The notes: a model not told the origin generated them from the letters alone. A stretch of DNA of 64,000 bases from Siphonodentalium dalli (GCA_032622095.1 CP136065.1:35496732-35560731); one strand, 5' to 3'. Positions 10,766-21,487 are shown, counted from the stretch's first letter. Made by a program: numbers and translations.

Positions 10766-10986
10766 AAATAGTGGGTCTCATCTCATTACTTGTTGCATAC
10801 TTTCTATTTGAGTAGCGCCAATCGGAACTCACTATTAATAGCACCAAGATCAAATTGTCCAATCAAAATGACTAACGTACATAGCACGATGTGACGTAAT
10901 TTGGAGGGAAGACCGCAAGCGTTTCGTGAAATGAAAAGTTGGTGGGAATACGATAGACTCAGTATCAGTATGAATCTGAGTGCATG

Positions 10987-11430
10987 TTAACCCTTTACCC
11001 AACAGAACGGCCCTGTGCCAATGCATTCTCTTATAAATGCGAGTCGACCATAGGTGGCCTCGCATATATAAGAGAATGCATTGGCCTAACAATTTTTTAC
11101 AATTTTAATAATTTTTTCTTGTATTCTTTAACAATTTTATAATTTCACCCATACAGAGCCCCAGACAAACGTGAGCAGACGACACTCTTCTATATGCTTC
11201 TATATATGTGTGGGGCTCCCTGCAGGGTAATGAATGTTTTTTATTTTATGTCCTAAAAATTGTAAGAAACATTTATTAAAAAAAAATGATAAAAAACTGT
11301 TAGGCCAATGCATTCTCTTATATATGCGAGGCGATCTATGGTCGACTCGCATATATAAGAAAATGCATTGGCACAGGGTATTTTAGGCTGTTGAAGTTGT
11401 TTTTGGCCGTTTTGTTGGGTAAAGGGTTAA
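10987..11430. mobile_element. Family A MITE subtype i shell with a long inner core
   Basis: TTAACCCTTTACCC...GGGTAAAGGGTTAA, 444 bp. The core (11011-11378, CCCTGTGCC...GGCACAGGG) carries a special middle with 'AGAGCCCCAGACAAACGTGA' and 'GGGGCTCCCTGCAGGGTAAT'. The same core and middle recur at 63295-63653 inside a different outer shell. Confidence 0.9.
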
Positions 11431-11528
11431 CACAGACTGGAGTGAATATGATAGACTCGGCATCATGCAGTATGAATCTGAGTGCATGTTAACAAACTTG
11501 ATTTCAGCTTGAAAAAGTCCAGGCAAAG

Positions 11529-11644
11529 AAATGCCCTAAATAATCGACTGGTTAACCACAGCAGAATTATGGGTAACTTTTCAGGATTTAGTTACCCATA
11601 ATTCTGCTGTTGTTAAAGAGTCGATTAATTAGGGCATTACTGTA
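11529..11644. mobile_element. Family B MITE with deleted centre
   Basis: Outer arms (ATGCCCTAAATAATCGACT ... GAGTCGATTAATTAGGGCAT, TACTG-TA) are kept, but the inner arms from 'GTCGGAAATATGG' to the turn are lost. About 100 bp are removed symmetrically at the apex. Confidence 0.8.
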
Positions 11645-12415
11645 TGTTAGCTGTTGTAATTTGGGAATTAATGGGCCTTTCATTGGAAATGGCACCAGAT
11701 ATGATTACTATGGAAAACACTAGAAGATGGATGTCTATTCTGTCCATTTGTACTAGTGTTCATTCTTCATTTGTGGCTTATCATTGCCCAATGTGCTATG
11801 AACTGTGCTGATTGAGTCACATGGGAGGGAGAGGGAGCTAGTCTAACTTGAGTTTTTTGCATTCTTTTGGAACAATTGTATTTCAGCAAAGCCATATGGG
11901 TGCCCAAATTTTTAGGAGAGGAGGGTGCTGAGACTTTTTGCCGGGATTTAGATTTCATGATATATTCATGCCTGTAACACAGCTTTTGTAGAATATACCT
12001 TGTATATACACAGAAATATAACAAAATGGATTCAAATTAACCTTAAATATGTACAATTTCGCCCTGAAATACTATTCAATTTGCAAGAAAGTTGTCAGAA
12101 TTTGACTGAAAATATCTCCAATTTGCCCAAATGTTGAGCTTTCAAAATGTTACAGATCAGCGAAGATAAATTATCATTTTAATCACTTGAGAAATCAAGG
12201 TAAATCACACATAAGAATGCAATAAATTTGTTTTATTTCTTCCCAAACAAATAATTATTCAACATGAAACCAATACGTATATAGAGAATTGAAGGGAGGA
12301 TGAGGAGGATGTGGAAACAAGCATTAGATGCTTCTATGGTGCCATCTCCTCAAATGTGGTTCAAATGAGAAACATTATTTCATGGAAACAATGAGGTCTC
12401 CTGATTTTTTGAGAA
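11645..12415. other. Spacer, nothing recognised
   Basis: The 85-codon minus-strand frame at 11767-12024 has no recognisable domain. Confidence 0.4.
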
Positions 12416-12636
12416 ACCCTGCACACTTGCATTCACTTATATATGTAAGTCTCCCATGAGAGCGTCGCATATATAAGATAATGCATTGGCCTAACAATAT
12501 TTACCTTGACCTTTTAAACCAGAGCATTCTCTTATATATGCGTGGCTCCCTATGAGAGACTCGCATATATAAAAGAATGCACTGGTACAGGATATTTAAT
12601 GCTGCACCAATGCAGCTCCCATCATGAAAGGGTTAA
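12416..12636. mobile_element. Family A MITE subtype ii, left end lost
   Basis: Two hairpins (about 12430-12490 and 12522-12590) are joined by the linker 'AACAATATTTACCTTGACCT'. Right end CATCATGAAAGGGTTAA. The left TTAACCC is absent. Confidence 0.7.
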
Positions 12637-12687
12637 ACTATCAAAACATAACACTGGATTCCTATAACATAAGACACAGATATACAC

Positions 12688-12797
12688 AGTGAGGGCTTTC
12701 CGATGAATGGCAACAAGCCATATTTCCGACTAAATCCTGAAAAATTACCCATAATTCTGCTGTAGTTAAGGAGTCAATTATTTAGGGCATTACTGCA
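12688..12797. mobile_element. Family B MITE, right arm only
   Basis: Starts at the turn (GAGGGCTTTCCGATGAATGG) and ends GGGCATTACTGCA. The whole left arm is gone. Confidence 0.75.
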
Positions 12798-13276
12798 GAT
12801 ATATTTTGAAAACTATCCAAGCTTCTGAAGAATAATCCAGTATGGTAGAATAATTGCTGAAGACAGATTCCAAATAAAGTTTAGATTACCTGCCAACGTA
12901 AATCCAGGTATCACTATGTGGAATATAAACTTTTAGTAGCCACCACAGATAAGATAAAAACACAAATCAAGAGCTTCAAAAAATCACAACACATGAATAC
13001 CCCCAGGCCATCAGTAAAATAAAATTCATCAACATCACTAACAAGGGTTTGCTGTTACTACAGGGTGTGGTCCAAACTCCAGCTGGCAAACACTACCAAT
13101 CTATCAAGGACTGATTTACATGACCGCCTGCACTTTGTTTTAAATGGGTGTGGCTGATTCTTGCATCCCATTATGCTTCGGATTACTGGAGGGTGTATCG
13201 TGTGCTGTGTATTTATATAGCATGTATCAGCCCTACCCAACTCAAGGGACGGCTAATGCTTCAAAGAATCAATTTT
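12798..13276. other. Spacer, nothing recognised
   Basis: No supported feature; short frames only. Confidence 0.4.
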
Positions 13277-13670
13277 ACAGACTGCTGCACAGGAGTTAGT
13301 TAGGACACACCCTTACAACCCAACATCCGTAATGGGAGGCTAGAGGCAGAATTATACAGACTGCTGCACAGGAGTTAGGTAGGCCACACCTTTACAACCC
13401 AACATAGGTAATGGGAGGCTAGAGGCAGAAAGAACAGATGCACCACATAGTATACCCCCCTACCACACACCCTCACATCCCACCATCATTAATAGGAGGC
13501 TCGAGGCAGAAGAAAGAGGTGCACAACAGAGTACCCCCCTGACATCATTAATGGGAGGCTAGAGGCAGAATGAATGGTTGCACCACACATAGTACACCCC
13601 CCCCCACACACACACCCTGAAATCAGCAATGGGAGGCTTAAGAGGTATAAGGAACAGGTGCACCACATAC
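13277..13670 (+). repeat. Imperfect tandem repeat, five units
   Basis: The anchor 'AATGGGAGGCTAGAGGCAGA' or close variants recurs at about 13331, 13410, 13491, 13552 and 13629. Units are 60-82 bp and contain 'CTGCTGCACAGGAGTTAG' or 'GGTGCACCACA'. Unequal unit lengths suggest old unequal exchange. Frames on both strands are repeat translations. Confidence 0.75.
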
Positions 13671-13958
13671 ATGTACATGTAGTATCTCCCACAAAGACCT
13701 GTGGTGTTTTGCTGAGGTTTACTCACTTTCTGGGGTGGCTTACTTCGAACAATGTCTTAATCCATCCTGCAATAAGTGGATTAAACCCATTGCATGTCAA
13801 TACCCTTGATCCTGTTGTGGTTCATGACTATACCAAACATTCAAATCTGATCTAACGTGACAAAGATACGAGGAGGGACATATTTTACACAAGGCCCATA
13901 ACTTCAGAAGTAATAAATGAACAAAACCTGTTGGATGTGGATATTCTTCATCGCGCCG

Positions 13959-14146
13959 TACAGTAACATTTTTTTTATTTGCCCTAATTGATCGACTCCA
14001 TAACCACAGCAGAATTATGGGTAACTTTTCAGGATTTAGTCGGAAATATGGCTTGTTGCCAACAAGCCATATTTCCGACTAAATCCTGAAAAGTTACCCA
14101 TAATTCTGCTGTGGTTATGGAGTCGATTAATTAGGGCATTACTGTA
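13959..14146. mobile_element. Family B MITE with an insertion in its left end
   Basis: TA-CAGTAA is followed by a T-rich block (CATTTTTTTTATTT) before GCCCTAATTGATCGACT. The rest of the foldback is regular, with turn at TGTTGCCAACA, and ends GGGCATTACTG-TA. Confidence 0.8.
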
Positions 14147-14324
14147 CTTCATGAATATACCACAGATCCACCCATCATCCTTCACATCAGATCTAAGATA
14201 ATGGAGATACTAGTACAGGAATGCACATATTTTACAGTCTAAGGGCCATAATTTCAGAAGAAATGAATGGACAAATCCTGGCTGTAATATGGATATTGTT
14301 CCCTTGTGCCTCATGAGCATTATA

Positions 14325-14522
14325 TACAGTAATGCCCTAATTAATCGACTCCATAACCACAGCAGAATTATGGGTAATTTTTCAGGATTTAGTCGGAAAT
14401 ATGGCTTGTTGCTCGAGAGCTTTCCGATGAATGGCAACAAGCCATATTTCCGACTAAATCCTGAAAAATTACCCATAATTCTGCTGTGGTTATGGAGTCG
14501 ATTAATTAGGGCATTACAGTAA
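14325..14522. mobile_element. Family B MITE
   Basis: TA-CAGTAATGCCC at left and GGGCATTACAGTA at right (one base differs from the usual ACTGTA). The left inner arm is shortened after GGCTTGTTGC. It lies 180 bp from the preceding copy and shares its variant 'GACTCCATAACC'. Confidence 0.85.
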
Positions 14523-14559
14523 CTAAACACAGTAGGGCTCTGTGAATCAAGGTGTGCAG

Positions 14560-15140
14560 GCAAACAATTCCAAACCAGCTGGATATAGTGTGTCTGACAT
14601 TTGCAGAATGATCGAGGTCCCCAGAGGGTGACTTTAGTGATGCCATCCAGCACAGAGGGCTAGGGTAACCAAATTCACCCTCTGGGTACCTCATTCTGCT
14701 TAGGACTCAACTGCTGTGGGAGACCCAAGGATCAGATTGAAGTCCCCCAGTTGATGTTGGTGATGTTCACTCACAAATCACCTTGATTTATATGCATTTC
14801 ATCTTCTGCAAATTAGGGGATATAGAAACTGAACACACGGGAAATAATAACTGAAAACAATGTTAATTTGAGATTATATAGATTCTTCCCAGAATATGCT
14901 AAGGCCTCAACTGCTATGAGAGACATAAAATGAGATTGAAGTTCCTCAGTTGAAGTTGGTGATGTTCACCCATTAGTCACCTCGATTATGCATTTTATCT
15001 TCTGCAAATTAGGCCAAATAGGGAACATAGAAACTTTCAAGAAGGGAAAATTAACTAAAAACAATATTAATTTGAGATGAGGCCTAAGCAGAATGAGGTC
15101 CCCAGAGGGTGAACTTGGTTATGCTAGCCCACTGTGCTGG
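14560..15140. mobile_element. Family C MITE, right end truncated, middle partly doubled
   Basis: Left end 'ATAGTGTGTCTGACATTTGC' plus hairpin (14605-14700). The middle block 'GTTGATGTTGGTGATGTTCA...' occurs twice (about 14755 and 14955). A second hairpin starts at 15090 but the final arm is replaced by unrelated sequence. Confidence 0.7.
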
Positions 15141-15254
15141 AAAGCGTAACTATACGAAGCTCCTTTTTTTGGGGTGTTATGTGGTTGCATGGTTTCCATT
15201 CACATACTAATATTTGAACAATATGCATGTCCCTCAGCATTCTGGTGGTTTTCA

Positions 15255-15420
15255 TATTTAACCCATTTGTACTGGCTTACAAGGTCACACTAAGTATTGT
15301 TAGGTCAATGTATTCTCTTATACATGTTATATGCGAGGCTCCATATGGGATAATCACATATTAGAGAATGCATGGGTTTTCGCAAAATTTCAGGAAGTTC
15401 CAGTCATGGAAGAAAGAAAA
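15255..15420. mobile_element. Family A subtype ii remnant
   Basis: Decayed 'TTTAACCCATTTG', linker 'GCTTACAAGGTCACACTAAG', one hairpin (15300-15375) and 'AGGAAGTTCCAGTCATGGAA'. Both terminal TTAA borders are degraded. Confidence 0.55.
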
Positions 15421-15440
15421 CCTGTTCCTTTAGTTTACCT

Positions 15441-16235
15441 ACACTCTCAAATAAAGCAATTGATTTAGGTCCCCCATAGAACCAAAAGCCGTGATAGTAC
15501 CAGACAGTTTCGTACTATAAGCCTTTAGAGCCTGTTTAGCGTTATAGAACCCAGATGAGTTGGTACTCCACAGAGGGCCAATCGTTGGCTCCAAGCTGAT
15601 TGGGTGAGACCGTGGGTGTGTCAATATCGAGTGCCGTGTATAACGATCAAATTAAAGTGAAAAGATGACCGACCGTCGACTCGCGGTCATAGATCTGTCG
15701 GATTATTTCATTTAGCACTATGCAAGGGAGTCTTTGTGGTTTTGTACTTAAATCGATGTTTAAACGCAGCAGCATCATTTGGAATCTAACATGCCACATT
15801 GTTAAATTTGCCGGTATCTGGGCTGTTTTGTTCTCTGGAGTACCAAATTGCTGGAGCTATGCGTAGTACCTAAATACTTCAGAGTACCTGTCTTGATGTT
15901 TTGGTACTTCAGATAATATAATGGGCGTGTCAAGAAAGCATCTATTTCTTGGCAATTCATATCGTGTGCGTCATGGCTTCGGTGTCATAAATGCGGGGTG
16001 GCTATTATATGCATAAAGCCCGGATACATATACATGTAGGTACTCCACATACCCTAAATATAGGTACTGCAGAGAACCTAAAATATAGGTACTCCAGAGA
16101 ACCTAAATATATAGGTACTCCAGAGTACCTAAATATTTATTAGGTACTCTAGAGTACCAACAAATTGGTACTCCCCCTGGGACAAAGCTTAGTACCTACG
16201 TAGGTACTCCAGAGTACCTATTGTTTTAAGAGTGT
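15441..16235. mobile_element. Candidate TA-flanked element with GGTACTCCAGAGTACC array
   Basis: Left CTACACTCTCAAATAAAGCAAT and right ATTGTTTTAAGAGTGTA are imperfect inverted ends next to TA. The right third (16040-16215) holds about seven copies of a GGTACTCCAGAGTACC palindrome with 'TAAATATA' spacers. No coding capacity is seen. Boundaries are tentative. Confidence 0.45.
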
Positions 16236-17030
16236 AAGTCATCTATTTTTTTTCTTTTAACTTCAAAGGGACGGGTGGCCTTCATTGTAGGATATAATTA
16301 TGATAATTTCCTCAAGAATGTACTAATAAATAGCATAATGATGATATGAAGGCAATATTATTCACAGAACATGCTTTGTGTCCGAGAAAATTCAGGTCAA
16401 GTGTTATTTAGTTTCTCGCAAAAAGTGCAGTGGATTGTTTATAAGCAGTCACGATATTGCGTCATTTCCATATTTAGATTCTCAAGCATTATAAGTCGGT
16501 TGTAAAACCCCTAATTTGGTGCGTCTACAACTTACAATACTACTCAGAGTAAATTCCTTAATTGGTATGTAAGGTTATACCATATATAGGTTAGGAGAAA
16601 ATACTACAGCGTAATGGAACATTTTCATTGGACGATACGGTAGTTCCAAGTGTTTGTCTATAAACGGTTCTGTAACGTTTTTGATGTTTGTTTACATAAC
16701 AAAGCGTACAAACATTACAATAACATGCAATGTACGCGATATCTATGATTGGTATAAGAACAACATCTGTCTATTATATAATATCCTTTCTGTTTATGGC
16801 GATTTTAGCGGATGTGACTATTATAACAGCTACATGTATTCCCACAGCGAAGTCCGCCCGTATCTTTCAATGTATAGATTGGACAAAAATGATAATCTGG
16901 CATTAGGGCAAAATTACAGAAAAACCTTCACAAACTGAGAACTTTCAAGAGACACATACAGGGGTAACAAGTTCAGTGGGATGGGCTTCAACCTCAATTC
17001 GCCAATAATAACAAGATGACAGATAATAAA
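16236..17030. other. Spacer, nothing recognised
   Basis: A 94-codon plus frame at 16654-16938 has no domain or splice context. Confidence 0.4.
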
Positions 17031-17165
17031 AGTGCAGAAGGAGTCTTATTTATTGGAGGGAAATGTTCAGATAATAAATTCAATAGTCATTTGTTGAACT
17101 TTTTATCTTAATATATCCTGAGGGAACTATTCATCAATCAGTTTTTAGTATAGTAAAGGTTAAAC
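17031..17165. mobile_element. Family D MITE, right part
   Basis: A central palindrome ('GGAAATGTTCAGATAATAAA' pairing with 'AACTTTTTATCTTAATATAT') is followed by 'TCATCAATCAGTTTTTAGTA' and end AGTAAAGGTTAA. The left end was not found. Confidence 0.6.
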
Positions 17166-17214
17166 ACATTGACTGCTGATTACGAGTTATCTTTGTAACA
17201 GAACGAGAGAGAGA

Positions 17215-17330
17215 AGTGTGGTGCTAAATTGATACTAACCTGGATCCATCTAAGGACTAACCGAGCTCGACGTTGCTTAACGTCGGTGATCAAAAAAAGC
17301 GTTGAACAACTGTGACCAAGAGACCTAAAT
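17215..17330 (-). pseudogene. 5S rRNA-like fragment, first tandem unit
   Basis: On the minus strand the segment around 17246-17290 matches the middle of 5S rRNA (complement of 'CTAAGGACTAACCGAGCTCG' and 'CGACGTTGCTTAACGTCGG'). The 3' part of the gene is replaced by 'GGTGCTAAATTGATACTAAC'. It is followed by the same flank ('AGCAGAGAAGTCATCGGCAT') as the second unit 314 bp away. Confidence 0.55.
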
Positions 17331-17530
17331 CCCTTGAGCAGAGAAGTCATCGGCATTCTATATTTACAACGTGACCGCTACATGTACTTCCCCCGTTATT
17401 TTTGAGATTTACCGAATCTCACCCGAGTTTTCCCCCCAGTGCGGTCGCATCATGACGCATACTCTGAGGAGTGGAATTCCCCGAGTGTAACAGAACGAGA
17501 GAGAGAAGTGTGGGAGTCGCACCGAAAGTT

Positions 17531-17620
17531 GGCAGCACCCAGAATCCCAAGCGGGTTACCCATCCAAGGACTAACCGAGCTCGACGTTGCCTAACTTCGG
17601 TGATCACGCAAAGCATCTAA
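17531..17620 (-). pseudogene. 5S rRNA pseudogene, second tandem unit
   Basis: The complement of 'CAGCACCCAGAATCCCAAGC' then 'CCCATCCAAGGACTAACC' and 'CGACGTTGCCTAACTTCGG' follows the conserved 3' two-thirds of eukaryotic 5S rRNA (GGATGGG, GGGTGCTG). Mismatches are scattered and the 5' third (17600-17640) is poorly conserved, so a working gene is unlikely. It could be a 5S-derived SINE head, but two units about 314 bp apart with shared flanks look more like a relic 5S tandem array. Confidence 0.65.
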
Positions 17621-17720
17621 CGACTGTGACCAAGAGATCTGGACCACTCAAGCAGAGAAGTCATCGGCATTCTATATTTACAACGCGACCGGTACATGTA
17701 CTTTTAGCATGTGATTGAAT

Positions 17721-19050
17721 GGGAGTCAGCAGTCAATGTGTTAATAATAGAAGTAATCTGTCATCAAAGAGTTCATAACATTTCAAATTATATTTACTTT
17801 ACTGTGCCACCAGCATTAGGAGCAAATAAGACAACAATAAACCAATCAAAAATCATGTCTCAAACAATCTTTGATAAGGTGGTGCTAAATTGATACTAAC
17901 CTGGATCCTTGTTATGGAGGGGCTAATATGATCCTCAGTTGACAGTCACGCCGACACTGCAGCAGATGTCAGTAGGCAAGGCAACAGAAACCATGCAAAA
18001 CACTAAAGGGGTGCACATCCAACCACTCAACTTGTTGAAAATCAACCTTATCAATAACAGTAAAAGAAGTATGGTCCTCGTCTTCCTCTGATATTATTCA
18101 ATAAGCTAGTATCCAATTGATTCTGAACACAATGGTACGCCAATATAGACTTGCACAGTAGCTGGAGTGTTGATATATAAATTACATGAGTTTTAATGCA
18201 GGCAGTTTGCCACTCCCATACACTCCTATTGATATGAGCTATAAACTCTACCATGGGTATACATGAATAACCTAGGGCAATCTGCTTAATCTGGGAGACC
18301 AGGCAAGCCAAGCCTATTAAAACCAGATATATGTTGCAGCTACATACAAAGTCAATTTATTTCAGTTGAGAAGGTCCTTTGGGACATAATAAGGCTAATA
18401 TCATTTGGGGCGTGATTAGGGTGGGAAATAACATGGGGTAAAAAAGTATGACATGCGCTGGCTGCATGATGGCATGTGTTTGCCTTGGTTAATAGGTGTG
18501 CACTGGTTGGTATTTAAGTGGACTTTGTGGAGATTGTGTATAACAGTAATATCCAAGGCCAGATGGTAGAGGTACGTGTGTGAGGCAAGGGGTCTAAGCA
18601 GCCGTATTAATTAGCAGGAACCTGTCTAGGCTAAACAAATTCCAGGCCAGCTCAATATTACATGATTTAGATAACTTTTGTGAGCAAATTTCGCTCTTCC
18701 CCACTTACACAATCATGAAATTTTCCACAGTTAATCAATTCAATGTCTATTGTGAAATTGGCTCACAAAGATGCCTAAATAATGCAAACTCGAGCTAAGA
18801 CCTTCGTCTATTGTTAAATACATGTACATTACATGTGTATTAAGGAACATGTTTTATATCTAAGAAATATATTACCTGCCTTATTTTGTTCATGTTATAA
18901 AGTTCTCCATTTTGAACTGGTGGAATATGATATGTATGGGCATATAGCGAGAGTTGAGATTCATGGCATCATATATTTGTCCCCAAGAGGCTTTAGCCGG
19001 TCATAAGAGTGACTTGTTTCATCTATGACCAGGGCCGTAAATTATGTGGG
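17721..19050. other. Spacer, mostly unique sequence
   Basis: Contains a 30-bp exact duplicate of 17218-17247 at 17879-17908. A stretch at about 18895-18995 ('GAACTGGTGGAATATGATAT', 'GATTCATGGCATCATATA') is related to 41895-41980. No gene found; the minus frame at 18051-18311 has no domain. Confidence 0.45.
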
Positions 19051-19056
19051 GTTGTA

Positions 19057-19096
<40 letters not shown>
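19057..19096. repeat. Poly-G tract of about 38 bases
   Basis: An uninterrupted G run followed by TGACACCCCTCCC. The longest homopolymer in the window. Confidence 0.9.
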
Positions 19097-19097
<1 letters not shown>

Positions 19098-19227
19098 GAC
19101 ACCCCTCCCAAAATATTCTAGATAGTCTTTCCATCAGGCAGTTGTCATAAAATGCACTGTAACTTTGGTCATATGAAGAGTTTATTGCCATTAATGCCAA
19201 GGAATATTGCCCTACAATGTATTTGAG

Positions 19228-19647
19228 TACAGTAATGCCCTAAATGATAGGATAGGATAGGATAATTTATTTCCGATATACACATATACATACCGGTACA
19301 TAACATAGAAAGAACTAGATAAAGAATAACAAATTTATGTGGTATATTGAGAGGGGACGGCTTAGTCCAATATAGACTGTCTTCCAGCCACCCCCTGTTT
19401 AATGAGTGTAATTAATATTAGATGGCTATACATTACCTCTAGTTCAATGATCAACTCCTTAACCACAGCAGAATTATTGGTAATTTTTCAGGATTTAGTC
19501 GGAAATATGGCTTGTTGACATTCATCGGAAAGCTCTCACTGAGAGCTTTCCGATGAATGGCAATAAGCCATATTTCCGACCAAATCCTGAAAAATTACTC
19601 ATAATTCCGCTGTGGTTAAGGAGTCGATTATTTAGGGCATTAATGTA
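19228..19647. mobile_element. Family B MITE interrupted by a retroposon
   Basis: Left end TA-CAGTAATGCCCTAAATGAT, then about 200 bp of foreign DNA, then AATGATCAACTCCTTAACC continuing the left arm, turn and right arm, to GGGCATTAATG-TA. Without the insert it is a normal foldback. Confidence 0.85.
19249..19445 (-). mobile_element. Short retroposon nested in family B copy
   Basis: Flanked by AATGAT on both sides (19243-19248, 19446-19451). Read on the minus strand it ends with 'GGAAATAAATTATCC' and a (TATCC)n tail, typical of a non-LTR element or SINE 3' end. A similar tail-type end occurs at 54803-54830. Confidence 0.65.
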
Positions 19648-19688
19648 TATGCCTGGAGTAAATGTAAACCAATGTGCCCAACAAATAC

Positions 19689-20095
19689 ACAATAAGTATA
19701 CCAGCCTATAATACATAATTAGTATACCAGCTTATAATACATAATTAGTGTACCAGCCTATAATACATGATTAGTATACCAGCCTATAATACATAATTAG
19801 TGTACCAGCCTATAATACATGATTAGTATACCAGCCTATAATACATAATTAGTGTACCAGCCTATAATACATGATTAGTATACCAGCCTATAATACATGA
19901 TTAGTATACCAGCCTATAATACATAATTAGTATACCAGCCTATAATACATAATTAGTATACCAGCCTATAATACATAATTAGTATACCAGCCTATAATAC
20001 ATAATTATTATACCAGCCTATAATACATAATTAGTATACCAGCCTATAATTAGTATACCAGCCTATAATACATAATTAGTATACCAGCCTATAAT
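19689..20095 (+). repeat. 26-bp minisatellite, about 15 units
   Basis: The unit is ATAATACATAATTAG plus TATACCAGCCT. Variants (GTGTACC for GTATACC; CATGATTAG for CATAATTAG) alternate in the left half, giving a higher-order two-unit pattern; the right half is uniform. One unit near 20045 is shortened. No spacers, so not CRISPR-like. Confidence 0.9.
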
Positions 20096-20150
20096 AAGAA
20101 TGAAGTAAATTGGTTCTACATTTATGGCTTGGCAAGCTTGTGAAATTTGT

Positions 20151-20602
20151 TTAACCCTTTGAGTGCCAGGTCCGATTTTTGTATCAACCCATATACCCTG
20201 TGCCAATGCATTCTCTTATATATGCGAGTCGACCATAGGTCGCCTCGCATATATAAGAGAATGCATTGGCCTAACAATTTTTCATCTTTTGTTATTATAT
20301 TTTACAATTTTAATAATTTTTTCTTATATTCTTTAACAGGTATATTTAGTAGGTTTAGTGCCAGGGAATCTTATGTTTTTTATGGGCATCAAAATTATTA
20401 CTATGAATACTTGGTGATAGTTTTGAGTTATAACATGCCCCTAAGGTGTTATCCAGTTTGTTTTTAAATTCGCTATAGCATGCTTAAGCATACCCGAAAT
20501 AAATAAATAAATAAATAAATTATTTTTTATTTTTTTAGGGCCGATTTTACACACTGTAAATTAGGGCCGATGAGATCGGCCCTTGGCACTCAAAGGGTTA
20601 AC
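20151..20602. mobile_element. Family A MITE, subtype iii shell (GAGTGCCAGG)
   Basis: TTAACCCTTTGAGTGCCAGG ... TGGCACTCAAAGGGTTAA. It has one hairpin only (20198-20275, type i stem), then AT-rich DNA, a conserved block ('CTTGGTGATAGTTTTGAGTT', 'TTAAGCATACC'), an (AAAT)n run and 'GATGAGATCGGCCC'. The sister copy is at 22479-22912 in the opposite orientation. Confidence 0.85.
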
Positions 20603-20637
20603 CTTGCAATATTCAGAGTAACAGCAAAAAAGACCCT

Positions 20638-21002
20638 TTAACCCTTTACCCAACAGAACGCCCAGAAACGCCCTAACAGCCTAAATTATCTTCGGTCTGT
20701 CTCAATAAAACCATGGAAATATGGGTATCATTGGAACCGGCTCATTGAGCACATTGTGATAGTTACAGTTATGCCCTGTGCCAATGCATTCTCTTATATA
20801 TGCGAGTCGACCATAGGTCGCCTCGCATATATAAGAGAATGCATTGGCCTAAAAAAACCTTTTTTTTAACACTTTTTACCATTTTTTCTTTAATATGTGT
20901 TAAGCCAATGCATTCTCTTATATATGCGAGGCGACCTATGGTCGACTCGCATATATAAGAGAATGCATTGGCACAGGGCCGTTCTGTTGGGTAAAGGGTT
21001 AA
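20638..21002. mobile_element. Family A MITE subtype i, reverse orientation
   Basis: The long arm is on the left ('AACAGCCTAAATTATCTTCG', 'CAATAAAACC') and the short arm on the right (GGGCCGTTCTGTTGGG-TAAAGGGTTAA). Two hairpins, stems intact. TTAA on both sides. Confidence 0.9.
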
Positions 21003-21487
21003 TTCAACTTATCTTCATCGACATCAATCTGCCCATTGTAAATTATTCTGTGTAGTGAGCACATTGTTCAACATTGTGTAAATTTTCAGACGTCATTTCA
21101 TGGGTTAAACATTTATACCTACAGTAGAACTACATCCTAGTAAGAAAAATATTTCTTTTGTTACATTGACTTAAAATAGGAAGTTGTTATGATATAAATC
21201 ATAGATGAGGAAAATTTCCTGAATTTCAATCAAACATCGCTTGCTAGTGTTCTATGAACTAGGAAACACATGAAAGGGAATATCAAGTGACTGATGGCTT
21301 AGAAACAGGCTGACGTCATGACATAAAAGTATGCATCACTACCCGTGATGCACATTCCATATAGCGTGATGCACATTCCATATAGCGTTGTGTTTGTGTC
21401 TCTCAGTGAGGATATATTTAAAAGTTGAAACCGCAGAACAAATCTAACTAATAATTATGGCATAAATAAAATACATGTACACCCATA
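21003..21487. other. Spacer, nothing recognised
   Basis: A short direct repeat 'GTGATGCACATTCCATATAG' occurs twice at about 21346-21385. Confidence 0.45.

Noticed and set aside
14210-14653. 147-codon minus-strand frame
   Set aside because: Composed of family B and family C MITE sequence.
17531-17620. Functional 5S rRNA gene
   Set aside because: Scattered mismatches and a poorly conserved 5' third.
19689-20095. CRISPR-like regular repeat
   Set aside because: Units are contiguous without unique spacers, and the DNA is from an animal.
20147-20467. 106-codon plus frame
   Set aside because: Inside a family A subtype iii element; the same peptide appears inverted at 22586-22961.
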